The position numbers were made by a program, and so were the translations under genes. Positions 17,143 through 26,553 of a stretch of 64,000 nucleotides of DNA are shown one piece after another. The notes under the pieces are model-generated. The model was not told the origin of the DNA, did no database searches, and saw only the letters and a program-made list of their open reading frames with translations. The stretch lies in NCBI GenBank assembly GCA_038321965.1, contig JBBQFL010000023.1, positions 4,626 through 68,625 of the forward strand. The letters are read 5' to 3'. Position 1 is the first letter of the stretch; each line of letters opens with the position of its first letter. Source of the stretch: UKL13-2 sp038321965. GTDB lineage: Bacteria; Pseudomonadota; Gammaproteobacteria; Burkholderiales; Usitatibacteraceae.

Positions 17143-18132
17143 ATGAAGACAAGCACCAGATTATTGGCACATACACTGATGGCATTCGCGGCACTCGCCT
17201 TATTGCCAATAGGCATCGCCCACGCACAAACCAAGCTCAAGTGGGCGCATGTATACGAGACGTCTGAGCCGTATCACAAGACCGCGCTATGGGCCGCCGA
17301 GGAAATCAAGAAGCGCACCAACGGCAAATACCAGATCGATGTGTTCCCTGCGTCTACTTTGGGCAAGGAAAGTGATATCAACCAGGGACTAACGCTCGGG
17401 ACCGTGGACGTCATCTACACCGGCCAGCTGTTCGCTGGCCGTACGTCGGGACCACTCGCCATCGGTGGCGCACCGTACATGTTCAGGGATTTCGCGCACT
17501 GGAACGCGTATCGCAACAGCGCGCTTTTCAAGGAACTGGCCGATGGGTATCTGCAAAAAAGCGGAGGCAACAAGGTCGTCGCGGTGACTTATTACGGCGA
17601 ACGCCACCTCACCTCGAACAAGGCGATCAACAAACCCGAGGATATGAAGTCCCTCAAAATTCGCGTGCCGGATGCACCGCTGTACACCATGTTTCCGCGT
17701 GCTGTCGGCGCCAATCCCACGCCGATCGCTTTTGCCGAGGTATATCTTGCGCTGCAGAACGGTACCGTCGATGCGCAAGAAAATCCGCTGCCCACCATCG
17801 ACGCGAAAAAGTTCTATGAAGTGCAGAAGTACATTTCACTCACTGGCCATATCACCGATGCATTACTGATCATTGTCGGTGGCCCAACCTGGAGCAAGCT
17901 CGCCGATGGCGACAAAAAAATATTTGAAGAGGTGTTGAAGGACAGTTCTGACCGATGCACCGAGGAGATCGTGGAGATCGAAGCCAAGCTGGCGGCCGAA
18001 TTCGAAAAACGCGGCAAAACGGTGCTGAAGGTTGATCGCAAGCCGTTCCGCGAAGCCGTGATGAAGCTGCACAACGGTCCCGACGCGACCTGGCCGAAGG
18101 ATGTGTATGACAGGTTGCAAGCGCTCAAATAA
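17143..18132 (+). CDS. TRAP transporter substrate-binding protein (DctP type)
   Basis: 329 aa. The Sec signal peptide MKTSTRLLAHTLMAFAALAL... ends at AHAQ. The mature part starts TKLKWAHVYETSEPYHKT. The conserved substrate Arg is in LKIRVPDAPLY, and the family segment AFAEVYLALQNGTVDAQENP is present. The ATG at 17143 is 6 bases after AGGAGGAAA; upstream extension to 16966 is not used. Separated from the permease genes by uxaA, an arrangement common in sugar-acid TRAP operons. Confidence 0.94.
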   Translation: MKTSTRLLAHTLMAFAALALLPIGIAHAQTKLKWAHVYETSEPYHKTALWAAEEIKKRTNGKYQIDVFPASTLGKESDINQGLTLGTVDVIYTGQLFAGRTSGPLAIGGAPYMFRDFAHWNAYRNSALFKELADGYLQKSGGNKVVAVTYYGERHLTSNKAINKPEDMKSLKIRVPDAPLYTMFPRAVGANPTPIAFAEVYLALQNGTVDAQENPLPTIDAKKFYEVQKYISLTGHITDALLIIVGGPTWSKLADGDKKIFEEVLKDSSDRCTEEIVEIEAKLAAEFEKRGKTVLKVDRKPFREAVMKLHNGPDATWPKDVYDRLQALK

Positions 18133-18449
18133 TCGGCGTCGCAGACTGCAGTTCGCCATTTGACGCGCCTTTCGGACTGAAACTGGCCTCATATCGCGCG
18201 TAACAAAGATCGGGAAGAAGCCAGGCTTGGAATGGAGTCATCAAGACGATGGAGAGTAAGAGCGCTACGCGGGTAGCAGACCAGCGCCAATCTGGTGAGG
18301 CGCGATAAACGCGTAGATAGGCGCTAGAATGCGCAGACTTCCTAGCCACTCGCCCTTTGGCATGCATCAGTGGATTCATTGTTCACGATAGATTTGTCGG
18401 CAACTTGTTAAACCAAAATTTATAAGAACACGCGGTTGCGCTGCAGATA
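18133..18449. other. Intergenic spacer closing the catabolic locus
   Basis: No gene is supported in these 317 bases. A TAGAAT -10-like box (18325-18330) lies in a CGC-rich context upstream of the acetyltransferase, without a convincing -35. No clear terminator was found after the DctP gene. Confidence 0.4.
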
Positions 18450-19085
18450 ATGACGACGAGCCTGAATACCGACAGTGAGCCGACGATTTCACGAATGACG
18501 ATGGCGGAACTCGATTGGGCTGCGGATCTCCTGACCAAGATTTTTCTCGCCGGTACACCAATCACCAAACTTTTTTTTCCGCCGGATATCGAACGCAAAT
18601 TGCGATATTTCATGAGGTGCAATTGCGCGTTGGCATTGAATACCGGCGAATGTTATGCGACCGTCGCACGCGACGGTCTCGCGTTGTGGCTACCGCCAGG
18701 CAAATCGTCAATGTCGTTTGCGGACATGTGGAACGCGGGCATGTTTTGGGCACCGGTCGAGTATGGTTTGCGCGGGACGGTCAAAGTCATCGGCTTTGCC
18801 CACCACATAGAAGTGATGCATAAACGCCATGCGCCGATGCCACACTATTATCTGTTCCTGACCGGTGTCGATCCAGAGCAGCAACGGCAGGGAATCAGCA
18901 CCGCTTTGCTTGGCAATATGCTCGAACGGATAGACGCTGAACAGGCGCCTGTTTACCTGGAAACACAGAGTGCTGGCAACGTTGAGGTCTATCAAAAGCT
19001 GGGCTTCGAGATGGTTGAGAAGCACGCCTTCCCGTTTGCGCCAGATGTGTTCAACTGGGGAATGTTGCGGGCGCCGCGGCGCTGA
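18450..19085 (+). CDS. GNAT-family N-acetyltransferase
   Basis: 211 aa. Acetyl-CoA binding motif A is LTGVDPEQQRQGISTALL (the Q/R-x-x-G-x pyrophosphate loop), followed by PVYLETQSAGNVEVYQKLGFE (motif B). The N-terminal half (ALWLPPGKSSMSF) is the variable substrate side. The gene stands alone between the catabolic and capsule regions; nothing indicates its acceptor. The ATG at 18450 has a poor ribosome site. Confidence 0.85.
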   Translation: MTTSLNTDSEPTISRMTMAELDWAADLLTKIFLAGTPITKLFFPPDIERKLRYFMRCNCALALNTGECYATVARDGLALWLPPGKSSMSFADMWNAGMFWAPVEYGLRGTVKVIGFAHHIEVMHKRHAPMPHYYLFLTGVDPEQQRQGISTALLGNMLERIDAEQAPVYLETQSAGNVEVYQKLGFEMVEKHAFPFAPDVFNWGMLRAPRR

Positions 19086-19172
19086 GTGGCTGGTGTGCCA
19101 TGCAATCAGGAATCGTAGAACGCCATCTGGCGAGCCTACGCGAGCGAAAACGCCCCGAAACGTCCGTCAATG

Positions 19173-20705
19173 CTAGTGATTTTGCTTTTTGTCCCCAAAA
19201 CCCGCTACTCGGAGGAGGCACATTGAGAGTTCCTCGGGTGGCAAATCGCGTTGCACGGCGGCGCCATGTCCAACTGGACCGATGATTAAATAATCAGTGT
19301 TGCCGTCAGCGAAACCACTACTTGAGTAAACGCTGGGCAATATTGGTACGTGATCGCCGTAGGCGCATAGCCAGCCGGGATGCTCAAGGCCGCTTAACAT
19401 GGTGTGCAGCTTCCCAAGCATCGCATCGGTGTGCTGTAAATGGCGCAAATAAATTGTCAGTTCGTCAAAGCCCTTTGGCGGCGCAGTCAGGTACAGGCGT
19501 TGTTCGTCACCGTCAGCGATTCTCTCCTGGTGCAGCGGCCCATGGTTTTCCATGGTGATGACGAACATGAACAGCGGCTCGGTTGCATTTGCGCACAGTT
19601 CAGCAACTTTTTCCGCGACGGCAAGATCACTGACGTAGGGTCCGCTCAAGTCAGCATGGGAAAATGCCGCCACGTCGATAAATTCGTCAAATCCCATGGC
19701 GGGAAATACCACGTCACGATCGTAAAACCCGGCTGCAAACGGATGCACGCAGACAGTTCGATATCCGTGTTTCTTCAACTCGCTCGCAATTGTCGGCACG
19801 CCATGCCTGGCAAGTTTCCGGTAGGGATTGAATTGATGGACGCCAAGCGCAGACGGCGGCAACCCGGATAGAAATGCGAATTCGGTCCGTACCGTATTGG
19901 CGCCCCAGGCAGCCACATTCAGGCGCCCTGCCCGGTTTGACGATTTAATGAGCGCATCAAAATTCTTCAACACGTCCGGATTGATGTCGCTGTATACGCG
20001 CCGCACATCAAAAAAGGACTCACACTGGACAGCGACGATGTTTGGCAAATTCGACGCTTCAGTTGTCACTGGCCCGAGTCTGAATGCGTTGGGCAGTGTC
20101 GTTGCCACATCCTTTGGGCTACTCGCCTGTTCCGCCTGCCAGTAGCGCACGAAACTGCCGAGTATTCCAAATGCTTTGAGATCGAGTACTGGATCGAAGG
20201 TGATGGGACCTGGTATGCGAGTGCCCAACCATAAAAAAGCGGCGCCGGTCGCCGCTATCGCCAGGCAGAAAAACGCGAACGTCGACCGCCCGGTCTGTCG
20301 TAACAATGAAGGCTCGAGTTGGACAGCTACAAAGCAAAAAACGACAAACGCCAGTGCGCAGACAATCGCCGGCAACACTCCAAAAAACGGTAAATACAGG
20401 CGTGGATGTAGCAGAAGTGCTTTGAAGAAACGGAAATCCGACAGGAGAAAAGGTTCGCGCAAGGTTGCAAATTTGGCGTTGCTCACCAGAACAATGACGA
20501 GCAAGCCAGCCACATTCAATCCACTTGCAAAGTACGGTCGCTGCCAGAGTGCCAGTCCGAACGCGAATAGCAATAGCCATAGGCCCGCGTGAACCGCGTA
20601 CGCCTTTGCGTGCCTGTCACCTAGTGCAAGCCGCGGCCTAAGTAACTGCTCGACGCAAAACGAAAGAAAAATGCCTGTGACCAATGGCACCAACGCGCCG
20701 CCCAT
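19173..20705 (-). CDS. LtaS/OpgB-like membrane phosphoglycerol transferase (sulfatase fold)
   Basis: About 510 aa. An N-terminal membrane part (roughly five helices in the first 200 residues) is followed by a periplasmic alkaline-phosphatase-superfamily domain. Probable metal/nucleophile residues match lipoteichoic acid synthases: Glu in VQCESFFD, Thr in GANTVRTEF, Asp-His in YGDHVPI, and His in ENHGPLH. Family members transfer glycerol-phosphate or phosphoethanolamine to glycans or lipids. The frame opens at a TTG (20726) but an ATG at 20705 is also available; I use the ATG. It overlaps or abuts the SDR gene in a kpsS-SDR-ltaS-like set, so decoration of the capsule or of its lipid anchor is a reasonable inference. 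Confidence 0.85.
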   Translation of the reverse strand: MGGALVPLVTGIFLSFCVEQLLRPRLALGDRHAKAYAVHAGLWLLLFAFGLALWQRPYFASGLNVAGLLVIVLVSNAKFATLREPFLLSDFRFFKALLLHPRLYLPFFGVLPAIVCALAFVVFCFVAVQLEPSLLRQTGRSTFAFFCLAIAATGAAFLWLGTRIPGPITFDPVLDLKAFGILGSFVRYWQAEQASSPKDVATTLPNAFRLGPVTTEASNLPNIVAVQCESFFDVRRVYSDINPDVLKNFDALIKSSNRAGRLNVAAWGANTVRTEFAFLSGLPPSALGVHQFNPYRKLARHGVPTIASELKKHGYRTVCVHPFAAGFYDRDVVFPAMGFDEFIDVAAFSHADLSGPYVSDLAVAEKVAELCANATEPLFMFVITMENHGPLHQERIADGDEQRLYLTAPPKGFDELTIYLRHLQHTDAMLGKLHTMLSGLEHPGWLCAYGDHVPILPSVYSSSGFADGNTDYLIIGPVGHGAAVQRDLPPEELSMCLLRVAGFGDKKQNH

Positions 20706-20709
20706 GCTC

Positions 20710-21486
20710 TCAACCGGCGTAGCCAAACAACCTCAGCATGCGTTGAGAGACGGCAGCGGGAAGTACGGCCAAGAACCAGGTCCCAAGATTTATCGGGAAG
20801 GGAAAGCTGATTCGCGCCTTGTCTGCCGCAAGTCCGCGTTTGATCGCGTGCGCAGCCTTTGCCGAACTCCAGAGAAATGGTTTTGGGCCGGGCATATCGT
20901 CGCACATGGCCGATTCGACATAGCCGGGCATGACGACATTGACCTTGATGCCTTCCGGGGCCAGCCAACTGCGCAATCCTTCCCCATATGCTTTCAGTGC
21001 CGCTTTGCTGGCACAGTAGGCGGGCGTCATCGGCAGCCCGTGGTAGGCGGCGAGCGAACTGATGAGCGCAATCTGGCCATACCCCCTTGTGCGCATAGCG
21101 GGCAATACCCCATTGACCGTAGCCAGTGCCGCACGGATGTTGATTTCCAATAGCGCCTCGATATCCTGCCAACTCTCACCGGTATTTTCGGGGCCGCCGT
21201 GAATATTGATGCCGGCATTGACGATGACGAGATCGGGAAGGTTGTGTTTGCATATATCCTCCAGCCACTCAGCCAGTCTGGCGCGTTCGCGTAAATCGAA
21301 CGCAGCGGTTTTGACTTCTGCGCCCAGGGACTGGCATTTTTGTGTGATGGCGCTGAGTTGATCCAGTTTCCGTCCCTGTAACAGCAGCGTGGTCCCCTGT
21401 GCCGCATAAGCCGCGGCAAGCGCAGCGCCAATCGAGCCCGTCGCGCCGGTAATCAAAACCGTGAAGCTTGCGGGTCCCGCTCTCAA
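20710..21486 (-). CDS. SDR-family oxidoreductase in the capsule operon
   Basis: 258 aa: ITGATGSIGAALA cofactor motif, VNAGINIHGG, Ser region ISSLAAYHGL, and YCASK with catalytic Tyr and Lys. The C-terminal hydrophobic piece LGTWFLAVLPAAVSQRML is like membrane-associated SDRs acting on lipids. Start codon is TTG at 21486, forming a TTGA overlap with the kpsS stop and sited after GAGGAG, so translation is coupled to KpsS. Substrate unknown; a lipid or glycan precursor is inferred from the operon only. Confidence 0.88.
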   Translation of the reverse strand: MRAGPASFTVLITGATGSIGAALAAAYAAQGTTLLLQGRKLDQLSAITQKCQSLGAEVKTAAFDLRERARLAEWLEDICKHNLPDLVIVNAGINIHGGPENTGESWQDIEALLEINIRAALATVNGVLPAMRTRGYGQIALISSLAAYHGLPMTPAYCASKAALKAYGEGLRSWLAPEGIKVNVVMPGYVESAMCDDMPGPKPFLWSSAKAAHAIKRGLAADKARISFPFPINLGTWFLAVLPAAVSQRMLRLFGYAG

Positions 21487-22703
21487 GCCAGCTCCTCGAT
21501 AGGCGATCTTGCGGAAATCAAAAGTCTTGTCGAACCGCTTGCGGCCATATCCATGCTGTCCTTCGTATAGTAGCCACCGTTGACCTGGGTCGTGTGCATC
21601 ACCATTTTGCGAAAAGAAAGCGCCAACGTCGGGTCCGGAATTTCCGCTTTCGTCCAGAAATCATCAAGCGTGCCCTGAAAGGTGAGGCCGACAATATTGT
21701 AAATGGGATCGGCCAGGGTCTTGATTGGTCGACCGGCTTCCAGCGCAGCCGTGCCCACGGTACTGTTCACCAGCACAATGCCTTTGGCGCTTGCGAGCAA
21801 CGGGTTGGCGTCACCAGTCTCAATGAAGTGGACGCGGTCATGCAGCCCCAACTCTTGCGTCAGCCGCTGGATCAGCTGTGTATAGTCGACGAAGCCGGTA
21901 TCCAGCGGGTGGTTCTTGATGAGTAATTGCGCTTCGCCCGGCGCGGCATGCACAAAGGACTTCATCACCAGCTCGATGACCTCGGCCATGCCGGAGAAGG
22001 CAGAAAAATCGCGGATTTGTGCGTCGCTATCCAGTTGCAGCGGCAACAGGAAAAACGGTCTACCGGACGTCAACAATTGATCGCAGATCAGTTTGTCGTG
22101 GCGTTCATAAAACGGCAAACGCGAGAATCGTTTGGCCAAGCCTGCGTATTCGACGAAAGCATTGTAGGGACGGTGGGTTCGGTAGCCGCTGTAGGCCGCA
22201 AAATTACAAATGTTGGCCAAGTGGTACGCGATATCGCGTGCGGCACGGACTGCGAGCGGTGTGCGCACAGGCTGGAATACTGGATCCAGTGTCACGGCAC
22301 AGTGGCGTAGATACCATTGCGGGTCCCGCGGAAGTGAGGAGTAACGATTGACCCCACCTTGCTCCAGGGTGACCCAGTGTGGCCGAAAATACCCTTCTTC
22401 ATAAACGTGCACGGTAATGCCCGACTGCCTGGCCCAGGCAATTGCGCCAATATGAATCGGTCGGCGATCCCCAAATATGACCATATCCGTAAACGCGTGT
22501 ACCGCGAATTTGTCGGCCAACCATGCCGACAATGAGGCCAAGGGCGCACGAAAACTCCATGCCGGTCTTGGAAACCAATAAGCGGCATCTCCGCAGTTGA
22601 AGTTGACCTTATGAACCTCATGGCCAAGAGCGGTCAGCCGGTCAGCAAGAAACGCGAAAAATGGACTGCTGACACCCTGCAGGAAAAGGAATCGTTTCGA
22701 CAT
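21483..22703 (-). CDS. kpsS: Capsule lipid-anchor Kdo transferase KpsS
   Basis: 406 aa. Features of the KpsS/LipB family: N-terminal FLFLQGVSSPFF, the YEEGYFRPHW segment, the HD-type FFLLPLQLDSDAQI, IKNHPLDTG, and VNSTVGTAALEAG. KpsS adds the first Kdo to phosphatidylglycerol at the inner face of the cytoplasmic membrane, starting the poly-Kdo linker of group 2 capsules. First gene of a leftward trio, divergent from manC. The usual partner KpsC is not in this window. Confidence 0.93.
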   Translation of the reverse strand: MSKRFLFLQGVSSPFFAFLADRLTALGHEVHKVNFNCGDAAYWFPRPAWSFRAPLASLSAWLADKFAVHAFTDMVIFGDRRPIHIGAIAWARQSGITVHVYEEGYFRPHWVTLEQGGVNRYSSLPRDPQWYLRHCAVTLDPVFQPVRTPLAVRAARDIAYHLANICNFAAYSGYRTHRPYNAFVEYAGLAKRFSRLPFYERHDKLICDQLLTSGRPFFLLPLQLDSDAQIRDFSAFSGMAEVIELVMKSFVHAAPGEAQLLIKNHPLDTGFVDYTQLIQRLTQELGLHDRVHFIETGDANPLLASAKGIVLVNSTVGTAALEAGRPIKTLADPIYNIVGLTFQGTLDDFWTKAEIPDPTLALSFRKMVMHTTQVNGGYYTKDSMDMAASGSTRLLISARSPIEELA

Positions 22704-23114
22704 TCAAATATTGGAATTAGGATTTTCGCGCGCGATTGGAATATTGCCTGCTGCAAAGTCTCGGCATTGCCCTAAATCAGCCGCAGTCCAATTGGCGGAC
22801 AACTTGCGGTACTTTTGCAGTGCGCTTTACACTACCACTGTGGCAAGTTTTCTTTGAGACGCCATGCGCAACTTTCAATGATTACCTAGCCCCTGCTGGA
22901 TTTTATCTTCATTGGCGGGCATTGACGAGCGGGTTGATGCTGGCGGCAAGAATGCCCTGAATGGATGCGGGTCAACCGACCGTCACGCAGTGATGGAAAT
23001 GAAATCACCTGGCCTGATGAGTTAAAATTATGGGCTATTAAGAAATTCTTCCTACAACTGCGCATCTGAGAAACAAGCACTGGCGCGGCACTTGTCGGAA
23101 ATTCCAAGAAAACG
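22704..23114. promoter_or_regulatory. Divergent promoter region between kpsS and manC
   Basis: This 411-bp spacer separates the two capsule transcription units. A TAAAAT -10-like box at 23023-23028 faces manC; no good -35 was found 17 bp upstream of it. No ORF or strong repeat is supported. Confidence 0.4.
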
Positions 23115-24530
23115 ATGAAACTTATACCAACGATTCTCTGTGGTGGTTCCGGCTCACGCCTCTGGCCGGTGTCACGCGAGCAGCACCCCAAGCCGTTTAT
23201 CAGGTTGCACGATAACCAAAGCCTTTTGCAAAAAGCGTTTATTCGTGGCGCAGCGCTGGCAAATGTCGCTGAAATCATGACCGTCACTAATCGCGAATTG
23301 TTCTTTAAAACGCAAGACGAATACCGCGCGGTCAATACTCCCATGTTGCCGCTCTCCTACATACTCGAACCATTCGGCAGAAACACGGCACCAGCAGTAG
23401 CCGCTGCCGCGAGTCAGGTCGCCGCAGTCCACGGCTTCGACGCTATTCTGCTGGTTCTTGCCGCCGACCATTTGATTATGGACCAGGCGGAATTCGCAAA
23501 GGCTGTCAATCAGGCAACTGTGCTTGCAGCCGCAGGCAGGATCGTGGCATTTGGCATTCAGCCAACCGCGCCTGAGACAGGATATGGCTACATTGAAGCG
23601 GACGGCAATGAGGTCGTGAAATTTGTCGAAAAACCTTCGTTAGAGGTTGCCCAAGGGTATTTCTCATCGGGCCGATTTCTGTGGAATTCCGGAATGTTCT
23701 GTTTTGCGGCCGGAACGATGCTGGCTGAAATGGAGAAACATTGCCCCGAGGTTCTTGCCTCGGTGAAACGCTGTCTTGCGAGTTCTACTGATGCCAAGGG
23801 TGATGGATTCGTCCAGCTCGAATTGAATGCCAGCGATTTCGCTGACGCACCGGATATATCGATCGACTACGCCGTGATGGAAAAGACCGACAAAGCCGCC
23901 GTCGTCCCCTGCAGCATTGGATGGAGCGACATCGGATCGTGGGACGCCATTGGTGACCTGTCGGCGCCAGACGAACAGGGCAATCGCGTTGAAGGTCAGG
24001 CGCTGCTTCACGATGTTGAAAATTGCTACATCCAAAGCAAGGAGCGCATGGTTGGCGCAGTAGGCGTCAAGAATCTTGTCATTATCGATACACCGGATGC
24101 GCTGTTAATTGCGGATCGGTCCCGGGCTCAAGACGTGAAGCATGTTTACGCAAAACTTAAAGCGCAGGGACATGAAACCCACAAACTGCACCGCACGGTG
24201 CATCGCCCATGGGGAACCTACACTGTTCTTGAAGAAGGCAGCCGTTTCAAAATCAAGCGGATTGAGGTGAAACCTGGCGCTTCGCTTTCACTGCAAATGC
24301 ATCATCACCGCAGCGAACACTGGATTGTCGTCAGCGGCATGGCGAAAGTCGTCAATGGCGAACTCGATTTGTTGATCGCGACCAATGAATCCACTTATAT
24401 CCCCGCTGGACATAAGCACCGACTCGAAAACCCCGGTGTCGTGAACCTGGTCATGATCGAAGTCCAGAGCGGTGAATATCTAGGTGAAGATGACATCGTG
24501 CGTTTTGAGGATGTTTATGGTCGTGTTTAG
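23115..24530 (+). CDS. manC: Mannose-1-phosphate guanylyltransferase / mannose-6-phosphate isomerase
   Basis: 471 aa bifunctional type II enzyme. The N-terminal pyrophosphorylase has the GGSGSRLWPVSREQHPKPF signature (about residues 10-28), ADHLIMD and FVEKPS. The C-terminal cupin isomerase domain (about 350-471) begins HRPWGTYTVLEEG and carries the zinc-site motif LQMHHHRSEHWIV. It makes GDP-mannose, the precursor of the Gmd/Rmd products encoded at 34-36 kb. First gene of the rightward capsule export set. Confidence 0.97.
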   Translation: MKLIPTILCGGSGSRLWPVSREQHPKPFIRLHDNQSLLQKAFIRGAALANVAEIMTVTNRELFFKTQDEYRAVNTPMLPLSYILEPFGRNTAPAVAAAASQVAAVHGFDAILLVLAADHLIMDQAEFAKAVNQATVLAAAGRIVAFGIQPTAPETGYGYIEADGNEVVKFVEKPSLEVAQGYFSSGRFLWNSGMFCFAAGTMLAEMEKHCPEVLASVKRCLASSTDAKGDGFVQLELNASDFADAPDISIDYAVMEKTDKAAVVPCSIGWSDIGSWDAIGDLSAPDEQGNRVEGQALLHDVENCYIQSKERMVGAVGVKNLVIIDTPDALLIADRSRAQDVKHVYAKLKAQGHETHKLHRTVHRPWGTYTVLEEGSRFKIKRIEVKPGASLSLQMHHHRSEHWIVVSGMAKVVNGELDLLIATNESTYIPAGHKHRLENPGVVNLVMIEVQSGEYLGEDDIVRFEDVYGRV

Positions 24531-24624
24531 ATTGAGCTTCAAAGGACTGGCGTTTTGCTGGAACTCGCAGCCACTACCTGCATTGCAAAATAAATGCGCA
24601 ACTGCTTAGAGATAGGACAACAAC

Positions 24625-25752
24625 TTGCAGACCATTGACGCAGGAGCCAAACCCGGCTTTGCCCGCCGCATGCGCACCAATTTGATTTTGTGGTGCACGG
24701 TCATTATTCCGACCGCACTTGCTGTACTGTATTACGGCGTCATCGCTTCGGATGTATACATTTCCGAATCAAGATTCGTCGTACGCAGTCCGCAGCGCCA
24801 GGCACAGACTGGGCTTAGTACGTTGCTGCAGGGAAGCGGTTTTTCGCGATCGCAGGACGATACGTACTCCGTGCACGACTTCATCCTGTCCCGGGATGCA
24901 CTGAAAGTGCTGGACGATCAACTTGCGGTGCGAAAGGCATATTCGAGCAATACGATTGATTTCATCGACCGCTTTCCGGGGCTTGACTGGGACGACAGCT
25001 TCGAAGCATTCCATCGCTATTATCGTAACCATGTCACCATCGACTACGACACAGTCTCGTCGATAACCATACTAAGGGTACGCGCGTTTACGTCAGCCGA
25101 CGCAAAGAATGTCAACGACCTATTGCTGAAGATGGGTGAAGGTTTGGTGAACAACCTCAACAATCGCAGCCGACAGGATCTGATCAAAACTGCAGAGCTG
25201 GAAGTTTCAGTTGGCGAAGAAAAGGTAAAGAGCGCCGCGGTTGCACTTGCTGGCTTCCGCAACAACCAATCTGTCTTCGACCCCGACCGTCAGTCGACAT
25301 TGCAATTGCAAGGTGTTTCTAAATTGCAGGAAGAGTTGGTCGCGACCGAAACACAGTTAACGGAAATCAAACGGGTCTCGCCGAACAATCCGCTGGTTGC
25401 CTCTTTGAGAAACCGGGTCGAAACGCTACGCAAAGCAATCTCCGCCGAGACCTCAAAGGTTGCGGGGGCGGGTGGCTCACTCACGTCGAAATCCGGCGCG
25501 TTTGAGCGCTTGTCATTGGAAAAAGTATTTGCCGAAAAGCAACTTGCCGCGTCGATGGCAGCACTGGAGTCCGCGAGGAGCGAAGCACTGCGCAAGCAGC
25601 TTTATCTTGAACGCCTCGTTCAGCCCAATCTGCCGGACAAAGCCGTTGAACCACGTCGAATCCGTTCGATATTCATGGTGGTGGTTCTGTGTCTGGTGGC
25701 CTGGGGTGTCATCAGCCTGCTTGTTGCCAGCATCAAAGAGCACACGGATTAA
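24625..25752 (+). CDS. kpsE: Capsule export inner-membrane protein KpsE
   Basis: 375 aa polysaccharide co-polymerase-type protein. A transmembrane helix near residues 20-42 is followed by YISESRFVVRSP, a large periplasmic coiled-coil region (about 150-330, with LQEELVATETQLTEIKRVSPNNPLVASL) and a C-terminal helix near 347-370. KpsE links the ABC transporter to the outer-membrane KpsD channel. The listed start is TTG at 24625 (weak AGGA upstream); an ATG at 24670 is an alternative. Ten bases separate it from kpsM. Confidence 0.92.
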   Translation: MQTIDAGAKPGFARRMRTNLILWCTVIIPTALAVLYYGVIASDVYISESRFVVRSPQRQAQTGLSTLLQGSGFSRSQDDTYSVHDFILSRDALKVLDDQLAVRKAYSSNTIDFIDRFPGLDWDDSFEAFHRYYRNHVTIDYDTVSSITILRVRAFTSADAKNVNDLLLKMGEGLVNNLNNRSRQDLIKTAELEVSVGEEKVKSAAVALAGFRNNQSVFDPDRQSTLQLQGVSKLQEELVATETQLTEIKRVSPNNPLVASLRNRVETLRKAISAETSKVAGAGGSLTSKSGAFERLSLEKVFAEKQLAASMAALESARSEALRKQLYLERLVQPNLPDKAVEPRRIRSIFMVVVLCLVAWGVISLLVASIKEHTD

Positions 25753-25761
25753 GTATTTCTG

Positions 25762-26553
25762 ATGGTTGCTCGCGCCTCACTATTGCAGTCACTGTCGATA
25801 CAGTTTCGTACGCTGTATGCGTTGATGATGCGCGAAGTCATTACGCGATTCGGTCGTGACAACCTCGGTGCTCTGTGGCTAGTCGCGGAACCCATGATTT
25901 TTACGCTTGGTATTGCGACTCTGTGGACCGCGAGCGGGGCGAGTCACGGTTCAAGCATGCCTATCATCGCGTTCGCAGTTACGGGCTATTCGTCGGTGTT
26001 GCTGTGGCGTAATTGCGCAAACCGCTCACTGATGGCAATCGAGTCGAACTTGCCACTGCTGTTTCACCGCAACGTAAAGGTAATTGATGTATTTTTGACG
26101 CGCATCGTACTCGAGGTGGCCGGCGCGACTGCATCCTTCGCTATTTTGGCTACATTCTTTACGGCGTTGGAATGGATGTCAGCACCCCTTGACATGCTGC
26201 TGGTGGTATTCGGCTGGTTCATGTTGATTTGGTTTGGAACTGCGTTAGCCTTGCTGATTGGTGCGGCAACCGCGTACAGCCATATCGTGGAGAAATTGTG
26301 GGGGCCAACTGCGTATCTGTTATTCCCCCTTTCGGGTGCGGCATTCATGGTGGACTGGCTGCCGCCTGCCGCGCAGAAAGTCGTGCTGGTATTGCCAATG
26401 GTCCATGGCGTCGAGATATTGCGCGCCGGCTATTTTGGCAATGCGGTGAGATCGCACTACGACGTCGCGTACATGGCAGTTTGTTGTCTGATTATGACCT
26501 TGGCGGGCCTCTACCTGGTGCGCGACGCCGGCGAACGAGTAGAAGCCAGATGA
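25762..26553 (+). CDS. kpsM: Capsule ABC exporter permease KpsM
   Basis: 263 aa ABC-2 type permease with six predicted membrane helices. The N-terminal MMREVITRFGRDNLGALW is highly typical of KpsM/CtrC proteins, and LPMVHGVEILRAGYFG is the conserved C-terminal part. It moves the lipid-linked capsule chain across the inner membrane. It overlaps kpsT by 4 bp (ATGA). Confidence 0.95.
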   Translation: MVARASLLQSLSIQFRTLYALMMREVITRFGRDNLGALWLVAEPMIFTLGIATLWTASGASHGSSMPIIAFAVTGYSSVLLWRNCANRSLMAIESNLPLLFHRNVKVIDVFLTRIVLEVAGATASFAILATFFTALEWMSAPLDMLLVVFGWFMLIWFGTALALLIGAATAYSHIVEKLWGPTAYLLFPLSGAAFMVDWLPPAAQKVVLVLPMVHGVEILRAGYFGNAVRSHYDVAYMAVCCLIMTLAGLYLVRDAGERVEAR

